Shown here one piece after another: positions 45,294 to 54,902 of a stretch of 64,000 nt of DNA. Under the pieces are notes generated by a model that ran no database searches, was not told the DNA's origin, and saw only the letters and a program-made list of their open reading frames with translations. Source of the stretch: Rhizobium grahamii CCGE 502 (GTDB lineage: Bacteria; Pseudomonadota; Alphaproteobacteria; Rhizobiales; Rhizobiaceae); assembly GCF_000298315.2 (NCBI RefSeq), contig NZ_AEYE02000013.1, positions 124,001-188,000 of the forward strand. Reading direction: 5' to 3'. The translations under genes and the position numbers were made by a program. The stretch's first letter is position 1; every line of letters begins with the position of its first letter.

Positions 45294-46310
45294 TCAGTGC
45301 TTGTTGCTGACGCCTGCCTGCGAGAACGTTGCCATGCCGGAATGGCAGGCCGCTGCTGCCTTGACGATACCGGCCGCGAGCGCCGCGCCGGTCCCCTCGC
45401 CGAGCCGCATCCCGAGAGCGAGAAGCGGCGTTTTGCCAAGCATTTCGATCGCGCGCAAATGTCCGGGTTCGCCGGACACGTGGCCGATCAAGCAGTGATC
45501 GAGCGCCGAAGGATTGGCGGCCTTCAGGATGGCGGCAGCCGCCGTGGCGACATAGCCGTCGATCAGCACCGGGATCTTCTCGACACGGGCGGCGAGGATT
45601 GCCCCGGCCATCGCCGCGATTTCGCGTCCGCCGAGGCGGCGCATGATCTCCAGCGGATCGTCCAGATGGTCACTGTGCAGCGCCACCGCCTTTTCGACCG
45701 CAGCTATCTTGCGTTCCAGCATTTCGCCTTCGGAACCGGTGCCCGGGCCAACCCAGTCCCGCGCGTTCCCGCCGTAAAGGGCATAGTTGATCGCTGCTGC
45801 GATCGTGGTGTTGCCGATCCCCATCTCGCCGATGCAAAGAAGATCGGTGCCGCCTGCAATCGCCTCCATGCCGAAGGCCATGGTTGCCGCACAATCGCGC
45901 TCGGACAATGCGGGCTCTTCGGTGATATCACCGGTCGGGTAGTCGAGCGCGAGATCGAAGACCTTCAGCCCAAGGTCATAGGCCACGCAGATCTGATTGA
46001 TCGCAGCGCCGCCAGCCGCAAAATTCTCCACCATCTGCTGCGTAACGGCCGCCGGAAACGGCGTGATGCCTTGCCTGGTGACGCCGTGATTGCCGGCGAA
46101 GATCGCCACCAGCGGCCGGTTCACCGCAGGTGCCCTGCCCGTCCAGGCCGCAAGCCAGAATGCAATCTCCTCGAGCCGTCCGAGCGCGCCGGGTGGCTTC
46201 GTCAACTGCGCATCGCGCTCGCGCGCGGTAGCAAGTGCCCTGGCATCCGGTCCCGGGAGATCGCGCAGAAGTGCCCGAAAATCGTCGAATGGCAGGCCTG
46301 AAACGCTCAT
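45294..46310 (-). CDS. cobT: Nicotinate-nucleotide--dimethylbenzimidazole phosphoribosyltransferase
   Basis: This enzyme activates the lower ligand of cobalamin as alpha-ribazole phosphate. The 338-residue protein shows LTKPPGALGRLEEIAFWLA, IFAGNHGVTRQGITPFPAAV, GEMGIGNTTIAAAI and the C-terminal MRLGEGTGAALA with the catalytic glutamate. It is divergent from cobS; the two act in successive steps of nucleotide loop assembly. No cobalamin riboswitch was recognised in the 138-base gap. Confidence 0.96.
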   Translation of the reverse strand: MSVSGLPFDDFRALLRDLPGPDARALATARERDAQLTKPPGALGRLEEIAFWLAAWTGRAPAVNRPLVAIFAGNHGVTRQGITPFPAAVTQQMVENFAAGGAAINQICVAYDLGLKVFDLALDYPTGDITEEPALSERDCAATMAFGMEAIAGGTDLLCIGEMGIGNTTIAAAINYALYGGNARDWVGPGTGSEGEMLERKIAAVEKAVALHSDHLDDPLEIMRRLGGREIAAMAGAILAARVEKIPVLIDGYVATAAAAILKAANPSALDHCLIGHVSGEPGHLRAIEMLGKTPLLALGMRLGEGTGAALAAGIVKAAAACHSGMATFSQAGVSNKH

Positions 46311-46448
46311 GAATGCGATTTCCTTGTCTTGGTCGGTAACTTGTCTTTTCGCTGCAAATCAGCTTCTTTCGTCGCCACTCTCTTAAAGGTAGGCGCCGGG
46401 GCGAACAACTCCTAAAGCGCTGCATATGGTCGCGGAGTCGGGGTGAGA

Positions 46449-47231
46449 ATGTACATCGGAAACTATGCTGCCGACCTCGCTCGCTCCGTCGCCTTCCTCA
46501 GCCGCATTCCGATGCCGTCTTTCGCCTTCGTCGGCTTCGACGGCAAGCTTGACCGCGCCTCCCGCGCCTTTCCCATGGCAGGCATTGTCATTGCGCTCGT
46601 GCCCGCGCTTGTCTTCCTGGTCATGCTCGGCCTGCGCGCGGACCGTCTAATGTCCGCGTTTGCAGCACTGGCCGTTCAAGCGATATTGACGGGCGCGCTG
46701 CACGAGGATGGCCTTGCCGACTGCGCCGACGGCCTGGGCGGCGGGCGCGACCGCGACCACGCGCTCTCGATCATGAAGGACAGCCGCATCGGCACCTATG
46801 GTGCTATCTCGCTGATCCTGTCGTTCGCGCTGCGGGCGGCTGCACTCGCTGCGATCGCGCGCGCAGCGCCGCCACTTGCCGCGGCGCTCACGATTCCCGC
46901 AATCGCCTGCATCAGCCGCGGCGCGCTCGTCTGGCACTGGCACCGGCTGCCATCGGCAAGACCCGTGGGCGTGGCAGCCGCCGCCGGGCAACCCGGCGAA
47001 GGCTCAATGCACATGGCGCTCGTTTCCGGCTGTGTTTTGTCCGCTCTGCTTCTCTGGCCGAGCCTTGGTCTCTTTCCCCTCGTTTGCGCTCTCCTCGGCT
47101 GCGGCTTGTCCGTCATGGCCTTCACCCGGTTCGTCCACCGCAAGCTTGAAGGTCATACGGGTGACACCCTCGGCGCGGCGCAACAGATTTCGGAAATCGC
47201 CGCCGTCTGCGCCCTTGCCATGGCCCTGTGA
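46449..47231 (+). CDS. cobS: Adenosylcobinamide-GDP ribazoletransferase (cobalamin synthase)
   Basis: A 260-residue inner-membrane enzyme that joins adenosylcobinamide-GDP with alpha-ribazole to form adenosylcobalamin. The aspartate-rich active-site stretch [20 protein letters not shown] lies near residue 80, and several hydrophobic helices fill the rest. ATG 46449 and GTG 46443 are both possible starts, differing by two residues. In older Pseudomonas denitrificans nomenclature this gene is cobV. Confidence 0.93.
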   Translation: MYIGNYAADLARSVAFLSRIPMPSFAFVGFDGKLDRASRAFPMAGIVIALVPALVFLVMLGLRADRLMSAFAALAVQAILTGALHEDGLADCADGLGGGRDRDHALSIMKDSRIGTYGAISLILSFALRAAALAAIARAAPPLAAALTIPAIACISRGALVWHWHRLPSARPVGVAAAAGQPGEGSMHMALVSGCVLSALLLWPSLGLFPLVCALLGCGLSVMAFTRFVHRKLEGHTGDTLGAAQQISEIAAVCALAMAL

Positions 47232-47249
47232 AATCTCGATATAGATTGC

Positions 47250-47459
47250 ATGCAAACACCCTGCATCGATGTCTGCTCTATCGACCCAAAGACCGGCCTT
47301 TGTACGGGCTGCGGTCGTACGCTTGCCGAGATCGGTGGTTGGATGTCATTTTCCGACGACGAGCGCGAACGGCTCATGGCTTTACTGCCCGCACGGCTTT
47401 TCGCAAAAGGACAGGATATCTCGCAGGCTACGCAGATTATTCCGGAGCGGCGTGCATGA
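47250..47459 (+). CDS. DUF1289 domain-containing protein
   Basis: A 69-residue protein. The DUF1289 cysteine pattern is at the N terminus: PCIDVCSIDPKTGLCTGCGR, with four cysteines likely to bind a metal, followed by LAEIGGWMSFSDDERERLM. It starts 18 bases after cobS and its TGA overlaps the ATG of the protease gene, so it is part of the same transcript. Function unknown. Confidence 0.9.
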   Translation: MQTPCIDVCSIDPKTGLCTGCGRTLAEIGGWMSFSDDERERLMALLPARLFAKGQDISQATQIIPERRA

Positions 47460-48157
47460 ACCGTCTGACGATCGTCCTTGCGGTCCTTGGCCTGGGTCTC
47501 GCCGTCCTTCTATTCAGCGGCGACACAAGCCGGATCTTCGGCATGCGGACCGACGATTTCGGCCGTTTCATCTATCTGCTTCCGATCGCGCTGATGCTGG
47601 CCGCCGGCATCTGGGCGCGCCGCGCCAGCGCCAGCGAGACCCTTCGCAACCTGATGATCTGGCTTGTCCTGATCCTCGGCCTTGCGACCCTTTATCTCTA
47701 TCGGCAGGAAGCGCTCGGGGTCGGCAATCGTCTGCTCGCAGGTCTTGTCCCGGGCCGCGCAGTGGTCGTGACCACCAGCGAGGGTGATCAGGAGGTCATC
47801 TTACACAAGCTTTTGAACGGCCATTACGAGGCCTATGTCACGATCAACGGCCAGAGTATTTCGATGCTGGTCGATACCGGTGCCAGCATGATCGCGCTGT
47901 CCCGCGAAGACGCCGAGCGAGTAGGCATTATCCCCGACAACCTCGAATATTCGATGAGCGTGATGACTGCCAACGGCCGCGCCCGCGCCGCCCGTGTCAT
48001 GCTGTCCGAGGTCGCGATCGGGCCGATCATCCGTCATAACGTTCCCGCCAGCGTCGCACAGGACGGCAAGCTCGATCAGAGCCTTCTCGGAATGAGCTTC
48101 CTCTCGACCCTTGGATCCTTGCAGATCCAGACTGACGAGCTTCGGATGCGGGACTAG
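47456..48157 (+). CDS. TIGR02281 family clan AA aspartic protease
   Basis: A 233-residue protein with two N-terminal hydrophobic helices (about residues 3-20 and 35-52, plus a third at 60-76) and a retropepsin-like domain. The single active-site motif is MLVDTGASMIALS, and ING-type loop YVTINGQSISM precedes it; LLGMSFLSTLGSLQI matches the family's second hydrophobic-hydrophobic-Gly motif. It works as a dimer, probably facing the periplasm. It starts in the stop codon of the DUF1289 gene. Substrate unknown. Confidence 0.9.
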   Translation: MNRLTIVLAVLGLGLAVLLFSGDTSRIFGMRTDDFGRFIYLLPIALMLAAGIWARRASASETLRNLMIWLVLILGLATLYLYRQEALGVGNRLLAGLVPGRAVVVTTSEGDQEVILHKLLNGHYEAYVTINGQSISMLVDTGASMIALSREDAERVGIIPDNLEYSMSVMTANGRARAARVMLSEVAIGPIIRHNVPASVAQDGKLDQSLLGMSFLSTLGSLQIQTDELRMRD

Positions 48158-48166
48158 AGGCAGCGT

Positions 48167-48928
48167 TCAGCTCCGCAGCCGGTATCCCGTCCTGAAGATC
48201 CAGGCCAGCGTCCCTAGACAGATCGCCAGGAAGATCGAGATCATCCCGAGGCTCACCAGCGGATTGACGTCCGCGATGCCAAAGAAGCTCCAGCGGAAGC
48301 CGCTGACCAGATAGAGCACGGGGTTGAAGTGGCTCACTGCCTGCCAGAAGGGCGGCAGCATGTTGATCGAATAGAAGCTGCCACCGAGGAAGGTCAAGGG
48401 CGGCACGACGAGCATGGGAATGAGGTTCAACTGCTCGAAGTTCGTAGCCCAGATGCCGATCATGAAGCCGAACAGGCTGAACGTGATCGCCGTCAACAGA
48501 AAGAACAGAACCATCATCACCGGATGCTCGATCCGGATGTCCACGAAGACATTCGCAGTGAGCAGGATAATCACCCCGATCATCAACCCTTTTGTCGCGG
48601 CGGCACCGACATAGCCAAGCAGAATTTCGGTCATTGCCACCGGCGCCGACAATACCTCGTAAATCGTGCCGGTGAACTTCGGAAAGTAGATGCCGAACGA
48701 CCCATTGCTGATGCATTGCCCAAGCAGCGTCAGCATGATCAGGCCGGGCGTGATGAACGCGCCGTAGGACACGCCTTCAACCTGCTGGATGCGCGAACCG
48801 ATCGCCGCGCCGAAAACGATGAAATAGAGCGATGTCGAGATCACCGGCGAAACGACACTTTGCAGAAGCGTCCGGCGGGTGCGGGCCATTTCGAAGAAAT
48901 AGATGGATTTGATGGCTTCGAAGTTCAT
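48167..48928 (-). CDS. ABC-2 type transporter permease
   Basis: A 253-residue exporter permease with six hydrophobic helices. The N-terminal amphipathic stretch [20 protein letters not shown] and the later [20 protein letters not shown] are typical of ABC-2 permeases of the NodJ/YadH group. Its ATG overlaps the stop of the ATPase gene by four bases. The exported substrate is unknown. Confidence 0.92.
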   Translation of the reverse strand: MNFEAIKSIYFFEMARTRRTLLQSVVSPVISTSLYFIVFGAAIGSRIQQVEGVSYGAFITPGLIMLTLLGQCISNGSFGIYFPKFTGTIYEVLSAPVAMTEILLGYVGAAATKGLMIGVIILLTANVFVDIRIEHPVMMVLFFLLTAITFSLFGFMIGIWATNFEQLNLIPMLVVPPLTFLGGSFYSINMLPPFWQAVSHFNPVLYLVSGFRWSFFGIADVNPLVSLGMISIFLAICLGTLAWIFRTGYRLRS

Positions 48929-49851
48929 TTTGCCCCTCCCACGAGCGCCACGAAGATGTCTTCCAGCGAGCTCTGTTGCGTGGAAAGATCCTTGAAGTGA
49001 ATGTCGTGCTCACTGAGCCGCTTCAGCAGCGTGGCAATGCTCTCCTGCTCCTTCTGGGTATCGAAATCGTAGATCAGTCGGCTGCCGTCTGCCGCAAGCG
49101 AAAGACCGTTGCCGGCAAAGCGATCCGGCAACGCCTGCATCGGCTCGTTCAGTTCGAGAATAAGCTGCTTGCGGCCTAGCTTCGCCATCAGCGCCGTCTT
49201 GTCTTCGACCAACAACAGCTCGCCGCCGTTGATGACGCCGACACGGTCGGCGATCTCTTCCGCCTCTTCGATATAGTGCGTGGTCAGGATAATCGTGACG
49301 CCGGAGCGGCGCAGCTTTTCGACGACGTGCCACATGTCCTTGCGCAGCGTCACGTCGACACCTGCGGTGGGCTCGTCGAGGAAGAGAATTTCCGGCTCAT
49401 GCGATAGCGCCTTGGCAATCAGCACCCTTCGCTTCATGCCACCAGACAATTGCCGCAGCGTGTTGTCCTTCTTGTCCCAAAGCGAAAGATCGCGAAGCAC
49501 CTTCTCGATATGCGCGGGGTTGGATCGCTTGCCGTGCAGACCGCGCGAGAAGCTGACCGTATTCCACACAGTCTCGAACTGATCTGTGGTTAGCTCCTGG
49601 GGAACGAGCCCGATCATCGAGCGCGTCGCCCGGAAATCCTTCACCACGTCATGACCGCCGACGGAAACAGTGCCCCCGCTCGGATTGGTAATGCCGCAGA
49701 CAATCGAGATCATCGTCGTCTTGCCCGCCCCGTTCGGCCCGAGCAATGCCAGGATTTCGCCCTTCTCGACATCGAGGTCGATGCCCTTGAGAGCCTGAAA
49801 TCCGTTGGCGTAGGTCTTGGTGAGATTTCGGATGGAAATGATCGGTGCCAT
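48925..49851 (-). CDS. ABC-2 type transporter ATP-binding protein
   Basis: A 308-residue ATPase: Walker [17 protein letters not shown]-loop [10 protein letters not shown], signature [15 protein letters not shown], Walker [13 protein letters not shown] and switch [11 protein letters not shown]. The C-terminal 80 residues are a regulatory extension common to drug/polysaccharide exporters (YadG-like). ATG 49851 is the natural start; the open frame continues 45 codons upstream without support. It forms a two-gene operon with the permease. Confidence 0.93.
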   Translation of the reverse strand: MAPIISIRNLTKTYANGFQALKGIDLDVEKGEILALLGPNGAGKTTMISIVCGITNPSGGTVSVGGHDVVKDFRATRSMIGLVPQELTTDQFETVWNTVSFSRGLHGKRSNPAHIEKVLRDLSLWDKKDNTLRQLSGGMKRRVLIAKALSHEPEILFLDEPTAGVDVTLRKDMWHVVEKLRRSGVTIILTTHYIEEAEEIADRVGVINGGELLLVEDKTALMAKLGRKQLILELNEPMQALPDRFAGNGLSLAADGSRLIYDFDTQKEQESIATLLKRLSEHDIHFKDLSTQQSSLEDIFVALVGGAK

Positions 49852-50241
49852 GAAGGGCTCTTCTGGAGGCTGCGGCGAAAAGTTGCTCGCCGCTATATAT
49901 GCGTTTCCGGTGGCTTTGACATCCCGGCACCGCTGAACAGAGTATTCACTTCCGTGAAAACGCTTCCAAGCGAAAAAAATGTCCAAGCCTGTGGAAAACT
50001 CCGGCTTTGCAGCATGTCATCACCCGGTGATCTTTCTGCGGCATAAAGACGGCGAGGCAGCAAGCGCTCTCCGTCCCGCCGCACCCCTTGCGGAGCAGCC
50101 GCCCGAGCGATCTCGTTACGCTCCCGTGCTTCCTCGACATGCGTGAAGTGCATTACCAGTCATTACATGATCTGACTCGGCCGGGCGGCGCCGCCCGCGC
50201 CGCGTTCGCCTTGGGCCGGCCTTCGGGCCGGCCTTTCCTTT
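49852..50241. other. 390-base gap with possible small RNA
   Basis: No protein gene is convincing here. The stretch holds a TTGACA element (49916), several short inverted repeats (ATCACC/GGTGAT near 50024; a perfect 16-base palindrome CGGGCGGCGCCGCCCG at 50182-50197), and a strong plus-strand terminator at its right end. The promoter of the minus-strand ABC exporter must also be here. Confidence 0.5.
49953..50240 (+). ncRNA. Putative small RNA
   Basis: A candidate promoter (TTGACA at 49916-49921, then GAGTAT after 18 bases) and a GC-rich terminator with TTTCCTTTT (50214-50242) bracket about 285 bases on the plus strand with several internal hairpins and no credible ORF. No known RNA family was recognised. 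The ends are estimates. Confidence 0.3.
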
Positions 50242-50242
50242 T
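50213..50242 (+). terminator. Plus-strand terminator without an upstream plus-strand gene
   Basis: GGCCGGCC (50214-50221) and GGCCGGCC (50226-50233) form an eight-pair stem closed by TTCG, followed by TTTCCTTTT. Both neighbouring genes run on the minus strand. Read on the minus strand it has no T tract, so it is not a standard terminator of the extensin-like gene. Confidence 0.75.
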
Positions 50243-51570
50243 CAGCGGCAGTAGACCCTGCCGCTCTGGCGTGCGCGCAGATCGAAATGGAAATGATTCC
50301 AGTGTTCCGGGTTGCTCCCGGGTCCCAGTACCGTATTGAAATACTTGCAGCTGTCGGTGCGCACGGCCTGCAACAGCCTGCCCTCCCGGAACGAGAACAG
50401 CCCCTTCTTGCGCACATCGATCGCGTGGCCGCTCTTCAGAACGAACTTACCGACATCGATCGCGTTGCCGCGGGCATGCTCGGACATCGGATTGTAGCGC
50501 TGCCGGCTGTTGTTCATGCGGCGGCAGCTATATCCGCCAAGCGGCTGAATGGTCTTGATGCCCGACCAGTAGCGAAAGCGCGCGGACGGGGCGAGCTCGT
50601 TCTTGACCCATTTGGCAAAAGCGAGCGTCACCTGGCAATTCAGTGTCACCGCTGGCCTGACGCCGATATTGCCGGAAAGCCCCTGCAACGAGATTGGATA
50701 CGGCACCTGGCAAGCGGGCCCGTTCGAGATTGGTGGCTTCTCGGTATAGACAACGCCCATTCGCTTCAGCTCGTGGCGGCAGGCAAGCTCCGAGGCCGGC
50801 ATGACGCTCGGATCAGCAGGAGCCGCGGGCGCACTCATCATCGGCGCGGTCGGGTTGTTCGGCCGCAGCATGGCGACCTCCTGCTCGTCGTTCTCCTCGG
50901 GCACTCGCGCGGGCGCCACAACCGCTCTGCCGTCATTCCAGACAGGCGCGCTGCTCATCTGTGCTTGTGCCGCCGGCGCCGGGATGCGCGCGCGATTGAG
51001 CTGGGTAGGGTTGTCGGTCCCGATGCCATCCACGACCGGCTGATCGGACTGCCCCTCGGCGATCTGTTGCTGCTGTTCCTCGGCGAGGCCGACAACCGGT
51101 TCGGCACCAAGTTCGGCATCCATGTTCACGCCACCCTCGGGCACCGAGAGCTGCTGCGTCCCACCCCAGGTTGCCGGCTGGCCGCGAAGCGAACCGGCCG
51201 CACCCTGCGCGCCTGCCATGGCCTCATCGCTGTCGATCATCGGCAGTCGTCCGGGCCGCGAGGACGCCTGCAACGTCTGTGAGGGAGCGCCGGCGCGGCT
51301 GTGTCCGGTTCCGGAAAGATTTGGCGTATTGAGGTAATCGACCGAACCCGCCGTATCGGCAACCGGTGCATTTGCAACCGGATAGGGCTGCTCGCTTGGC
51401 GGCATCTGCATTTGCGCCGCCGGCACATGGCGCGGCGGCGAAATTGAACCTACCCGTGTCCCGTTGTCGACGTCGCCGGGCGGAATAAGGCCATCGGTCG
51501 AACATGTTACCAACGCCGTCGAGAGCAGCGTTGGCAGCACATATCGCCGAAGAATGGAAACAAACGCCAT
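50242..51570 (-). CDS. Extensin-like C-terminal domain protein
   Basis: A 442-residue exported protein. The signal peptide region (LRRYVLPTLLSTALVTCSTD) has a cysteine that could make it a lipoprotein. Residues 30-260 are low-complexity Pro/Ala/Gln. The C-terminal 180 residues form the extensin-like domain: LNCQVTLAFAKWVKNELAPS, SEHARGNAIDVGKFVL with metal-ligand-like His/Asp, and NPEHWNHFHFDLRA. The HxxGxAxD and HWxHxH patterns resemble LAS-type zinc peptidases (D,D-carboxypeptidase-like), so a role in peptidoglycan processing is plausible. Confidence 0.88.
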   Translation of the reverse strand: MAFVSILRRYVLPTLLSTALVTCSTDGLIPPGDVDNGTRVGSISPPRHVPAAQMQMPPSEQPYPVANAPVADTAGSVDYLNTPNLSGTGHSRAGAPSQTLQASSRPGRLPMIDSDEAMAGAQGAAGSLRGQPATWGGTQQLSVPEGGVNMDAELGAEPVVGLAEEQQQQIAEGQSDQPVVDGIGTDNPTQLNRARIPAPAAQAQMSSAPVWNDGRAVVAPARVPEENDEQEVAMLRPNNPTAPMMSAPAAPADPSVMPASELACRHELKRMGVVYTEKPPISNGPACQVPYPISLQGLSGNIGVRPAVTLNCQVTLAFAKWVKNELAPSARFRYWSGIKTIQPLGGYSCRRMNNSRQRYNPMSEHARGNAIDVGKFVLKSGHAIDVRKKGLFSFREGRLLQAVRTDSCKYFNTVLGPGSNPEHWNHFHFDLRARQSGRVYCR

Positions 51571-51798
51571 GCTCTCATCGCTTCCGAGGAACGGCAGGGA
51601 TCTAAAACTTCAACCGAAATTTAGTGACGAACGGTGAACGAAAGCTTACCCGGACCAACGAAGGCGGGCCTTGAGCCCAAAACAGTACCGGACCAGCACA
51701 CGCGCGCGCGACAAGACAGTTTGCGCCGCCGCGTACAAAACGAAATCTTAAGTCATTCCAACGATTGTAAGATTGGGCCATCCAACGTTGGGTCGAGC

Positions 51799-52845
51799 AT
51801 GAAATTCTTCGCTGCCTTCGCCAAAATCGCAGATTGCGTGGCGCCCTCCCGGCGCGGCCGCCAGGCTGCTATGGAGGCGCTCCAAAACACGCTCGCGGAA
51901 ACAAAAAAACAGCTCGAACAGCAGGCAGTTGCGCTTGCCCACAGCCGCAAGATCTTCGATCGCTCGTCCGAGGCCGCCAGGATCGGCGTCTGGGAATGCA
52001 GCCTGCCGGATAATCGCCTTGTCTGGACCAAGATGGTCTATGATCTCTTCGATGCGCCGTACGACGCCGAACTCGATCGCGCCGAAATCCTGAAGTGCTA
52101 CTCGAAGGAGTCCCTCGCCGAGCTTGCTCGCGTCCGCACGCGTGCAATCGAGGAACGCTCAGGCTTTACACTCGACGCGGAGATCGTCACGCCCAAGGGC
52201 CATACGCGATGGATCCGCATTACCGCGACCGTCGAGTGTGAAGACGGCGTGCCTGTCCGCATCTTCGGCATGAAACTCGATATCACGGCCGAGAAGACGA
52301 TGTTCGACCAGATTCGCTATCTCGCAGAATTCGACATCCTGACGGGCCTCCCGAACCGTGCGCAATTTCAGACTGCACTGCAACGCCTGCCCCTCCGCTG
52401 TATCAACGGCACCGCCGCAGCCCTGCTTCTCATCGACCTTGATGGCTTCAAGGGGATCAACGACACCTTCGGTCACCAGGCTGGCGATGAATGCCTCAAG
52501 GAAACAGCGGAGCGCCTGCTGGCGGCATGCCAGGGGGCAGATCTGGTCGCACGCATCGGCGGCGATGAGTTCGCGGTGCTTGTCAGCGGTTACGACAGCG
52601 CCGGTAGTGTCGCCAGGCTCGCGGAGACGGTCGTCCAGTGCCTCAACCGCTCCGTCGAACGGGATGGCTCCCGGATGCATGTCGGCGCGTCTGTTGGCGT
52701 CGCCTTCTTCGACCCAACCATGCGCTCCGACATCTTCGTCTGCGCCGACGCCGCGCTCTACGAGGCGAAGTCTCAGGGCAAGAACCGGTTCCGGATCTAC
52801 CAGGTTTCGGTCAGCGACGACAACCGAAAGATGGATGCAGCCTAG
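51799..52845 (+). CDS. PAS-GGDEF diguanylate cyclase
   Basis: A 348-residue cytoplasmic protein. A coiled-coil-prone N terminus (MEALQNTLAETKKQLEQQAV) leads to a PAS/PAC domain (ARIGVWECSLPDNRLVWTKM and GHTRWIRITATVECEDGVPV) and a GGDEF domain starting DILTGLPNRAQF. The active site is GGDEF at residues 254-258. The I-site position reads QGAD, lacking the arginine. It should make c-di-GMP in response to a signal sensed by PAS. ATG 51799 is preferred; the frame continues upstream for 55 codons of non-conserved, Arg-rich sequence. Confidence 0.9.
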   Translation: MKFFAAFAKIADCVAPSRRGRQAAMEALQNTLAETKKQLEQQAVALAHSRKIFDRSSEAARIGVWECSLPDNRLVWTKMVYDLFDAPYDAELDRAEILKCYSKESLAELARVRTRAIEERSGFTLDAEIVTPKGHTRWIRITATVECEDGVPVRIFGMKLDITAEKTMFDQIRYLAEFDILTGLPNRAQFQTALQRLPLRCINGTAAALLLIDLDGFKGINDTFGHQAGDECLKETAERLLAACQGADLVARIGGDEFAVLVSGYDSAGSVARLAETVVQCLNRSVERDGSRMHVGASVGVAFFDPTMRSDIFVCADAALYEAKSQGKNRFRIYQVSVSDDNRKMDAA

Positions 52846-52934
52846 CCACCCGGTAAAGCCTGACGAATCTGCTGCTTTCAGGTAAGATGCGGGAACGCTA
52901 TCCCGGGTTCGTTGGCAGCGTGCTGGAGGTCCAT

Positions 52935-53354
52935 ATGGCAGGCGGAAAATCCCCGGTCGTGACAAGTGCGCGCGACGTCGCCCTGTTGATCGGCAGGTTG
53001 CTTCTTGCCTGGATCTTTCTGCATGAGGGAGTATCGCTGGCGGTGAATTTTTCCGGTGCCATCGAGATGGCCGCGCAATTCGGCTTGAGCGTCCCCTTGC
53101 TTGTGGCAACGATCGCTCTGCAGATCGTTGCTGGTCTCTCCATCGCGGCCGGTTTTTCGACCCGCATCGGCGCTAGCGCCTTGGGCCTGTTTTGCGTTGC
53201 GACGGCGACGCTCTATCACACCAACTTCAGCGACCAGAACGAGCTCTTTCATTTCGAAAAGGATCTCGCGATTGCAGGCGGCATGTTCGTGCTCGCGGCC
53301 GTCGGTGCAGGCGCTCTCTCGATTGACACCTGGCTGAAGGGTCGCGGGTTCTAG
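52935..53354 (+). CDS. DoxX family membrane protein
   Basis: A 139-residue protein with four hydrophobic helices. The DoxX pattern is seen in LLIGRLLLAWIFLHEGVSLA, followed by LVATIALQIVAGLSIAAGFS and a C-terminal KDLAIAGGMFVLAAVGAGAL (the usual KNLAIAGG motif). ATG 52935 has GGAGG five bases upstream; a longer frame opens at 52887. Members take part in redox membrane complexes in some species, but the role here is unknown. Confidence 0.9.
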   Translation: MAGGKSPVVTSARDVALLIGRLLLAWIFLHEGVSLAVNFSGAIEMAAQFGLSVPLLVATIALQIVAGLSIAAGFSTRIGASALGLFCVATATLYHTNFSDQNELFHFEKDLAIAGGMFVLAAVGAGALSIDTWLKGRGF

Positions 53355-53367
53355 CGCGAACGACAGG

Positions 53368-54789
53368 TCACCGCTCGGTCACTATGGCGTCGCGGCGCTC
53401 TCGTCGATAGGCTCGCAAGATTGCGTCAATCGCCCTCTCCGCCTGGTCGGCATCCGTCTGATAGTTGGAAACCGAAAGCCGCATGACGTGCCTGCCGCGC
53501 CATGCCGCTCCGCTGGCAAACAGGACGCCCTCGCGCTGCAAGGCCCCGATCGTCCGTTTCGTCAGCTCATCGCCCTGCTCAGGAGGCAGGTCCGCTCCGA
53601 AGCGCACGATAACCTGGTTGAGAACGACATCATTGCCAATAACGATGCCCGGTTCCTCACCAAGAGCCGAAGCGACGGCCTTTGCAGCGTCACATGCTTG
53701 ATCAACCAGAGCGCCGACACCACTGCTCCCCAGGTGTTTGATCATCGCCCATGTGGCAAAACCGCGTGCGCGTCGCGATAGTTCCGGGACATAGTCCGAG
53801 GAATTGCGCTCGCCCTCGCTGGCAAGCGGCAAATAGCTCGCCGCGATGGTCATCGCGCGCCGATGCGCCAGTTCGTCGCGCACGATCGCATAGCCGCAAT
53901 CATACGGCGTCTGAAGCCACTTGTGCCCGTCGGTGGCCCAACTGTCCGCCTGCTCTACATCAGCCGTCAAATCGCATCGCCGAGCTGAAGCCTGCGCCCA
54001 CAGGCCAAATGCACCGTCGACATGCACCCATGCACCCTTCGATTTGGCAAGTGGAACCAGGCGGCCGAAATCGTCGCAGCCACCGGTATTGATCTGGCCA
54101 GCCTGGAGGATGGCTATGCAGGGTCCGGAGATGTCCGCTACCGCACGCTCGAACGCTGCGGGCTTGATGCGCCCCTGATCATCCGTCGCAATGCGCACCA
54201 CGCGATCGTGGCCAAGTCCGAGAAACTGCAGGGCCGAAAACACGGTCGTATGCGCGTCATCGCCGATCAGCACGGTAATGGGCGGCGCTCCAAACAGTCC
54301 ATTGGCATCTGCATCCCAGCCGGCGCGCAACAGCACCTCGCCCCGAGCAGCCGCAAGGCAGGTGAAATTTGCCAGGGTCGCGCCGGTGACAAAGCCGACA
54401 GAGCTGCTTGCCGGGAGCCCGAGCAGTTCAAGCAGCCAGGCCGCAGCCACTGCTTCAACCGCAGCAGCCGAAGGCGACACCATATGGTTGCCGGCATTCT
54501 GTCCCCATGCGCTCGTCAGGAAATCAGCAGCAACCCCCATCGGATGAGAGCCGCCGATGACCCAGCCGAAGAAGCGCGCTCCGGTCGTCAGATGCAATCC
54601 GGGCTCCGCTGCCGTCACCAATTGCTCGAGCACGTCGACCATGGGCGATGGCTGTTCGGGCAGCGGACCGGCAAAGGCATCTACCGAGGCGAAATAGTCA
54701 TGAAAGGGGTGATGGGGACGGCGGTCGTTCTTCTCGCGAAAGCGGGCGGCATGACCGGCAGCGATTGAGAATAATTCCTTCGTGCCCAT
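53368..54789 (-). CDS. PLP-dependent group II amino acid decarboxylase family protein
   Basis: A 473-residue enzyme of the aromatic-L-amino-acid/glutamate decarboxylase family. The PLP-lysine lies in SWATDGHKWLQTPYDCGY; the cofactor-binding VHVDGAFGLWA carries the conserved aspartate, and GFVTGATLANFTCLAAARGE is the phosphate-binding loop region. The substrate cannot be inferred. It is convergent with the DoxX gene and has no operon partner. Confidence 0.9.
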   Translation of the reverse strand: MGTKELFSIAAGHAARFREKNDRRPHHPFHDYFASVDAFAGPLPEQPSPMVDVLEQLVTAAEPGLHLTTGARFFGWVIGGSHPMGVAADFLTSAWGQNAGNHMVSPSAAAVEAVAAAWLLELLGLPASSSVGFVTGATLANFTCLAAARGEVLLRAGWDADANGLFGAPPITVLIGDDAHTTVFSALQFLGLGHDRVVRIATDDQGRIKPAAFERAVADISGPCIAILQAGQINTGGCDDFGRLVPLAKSKGAWVHVDGAFGLWAQASARRCDLTADVEQADSWATDGHKWLQTPYDCGYAIVRDELAHRRAMTIAASYLPLASEGERNSSDYVPELSRRARGFATWAMIKHLGSSGVGALVDQACDAAKAVASALGEEPGIVIGNDVVLNQVIVRFGADLPPEQGDELTKRTIGALQREGVLFASGAAWRGRHVMRLSVSNYQTDADQAERAIDAILRAYRRERRDAIVTER

Positions 54790-54902
54790 GATATCCGCCC
54801 TCCACGCCGCGCCGTCAAAGCCCGCGATGGCGGAGAGTAACCTGAACTCTATGACGGGGCCAGCCCGATGGCCAAGCGCACCTGTCGACAGCCTTCAGGA
54901 CT

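Noticed and set aside
45156-46301. A 381-codon plus-strand open frame antisense to cobT
   Set aside because: It mirrors cobT exactly, has no ribosome site or domain, and is a typical GC-rich shadow frame.
46311-46448. A cobalamin riboswitch between cobT and cobS
   Set aside because: A lone GCCACT sequence is present but the rest of the B12-box context and structure were not found.
49893-50153. An 86-codon minus-strand ORF in the gap before the ABC exporter
   Set aside because: No ribosome site, Arg-rich composition without family resemblance, and it lies where the exporter promoter must be.
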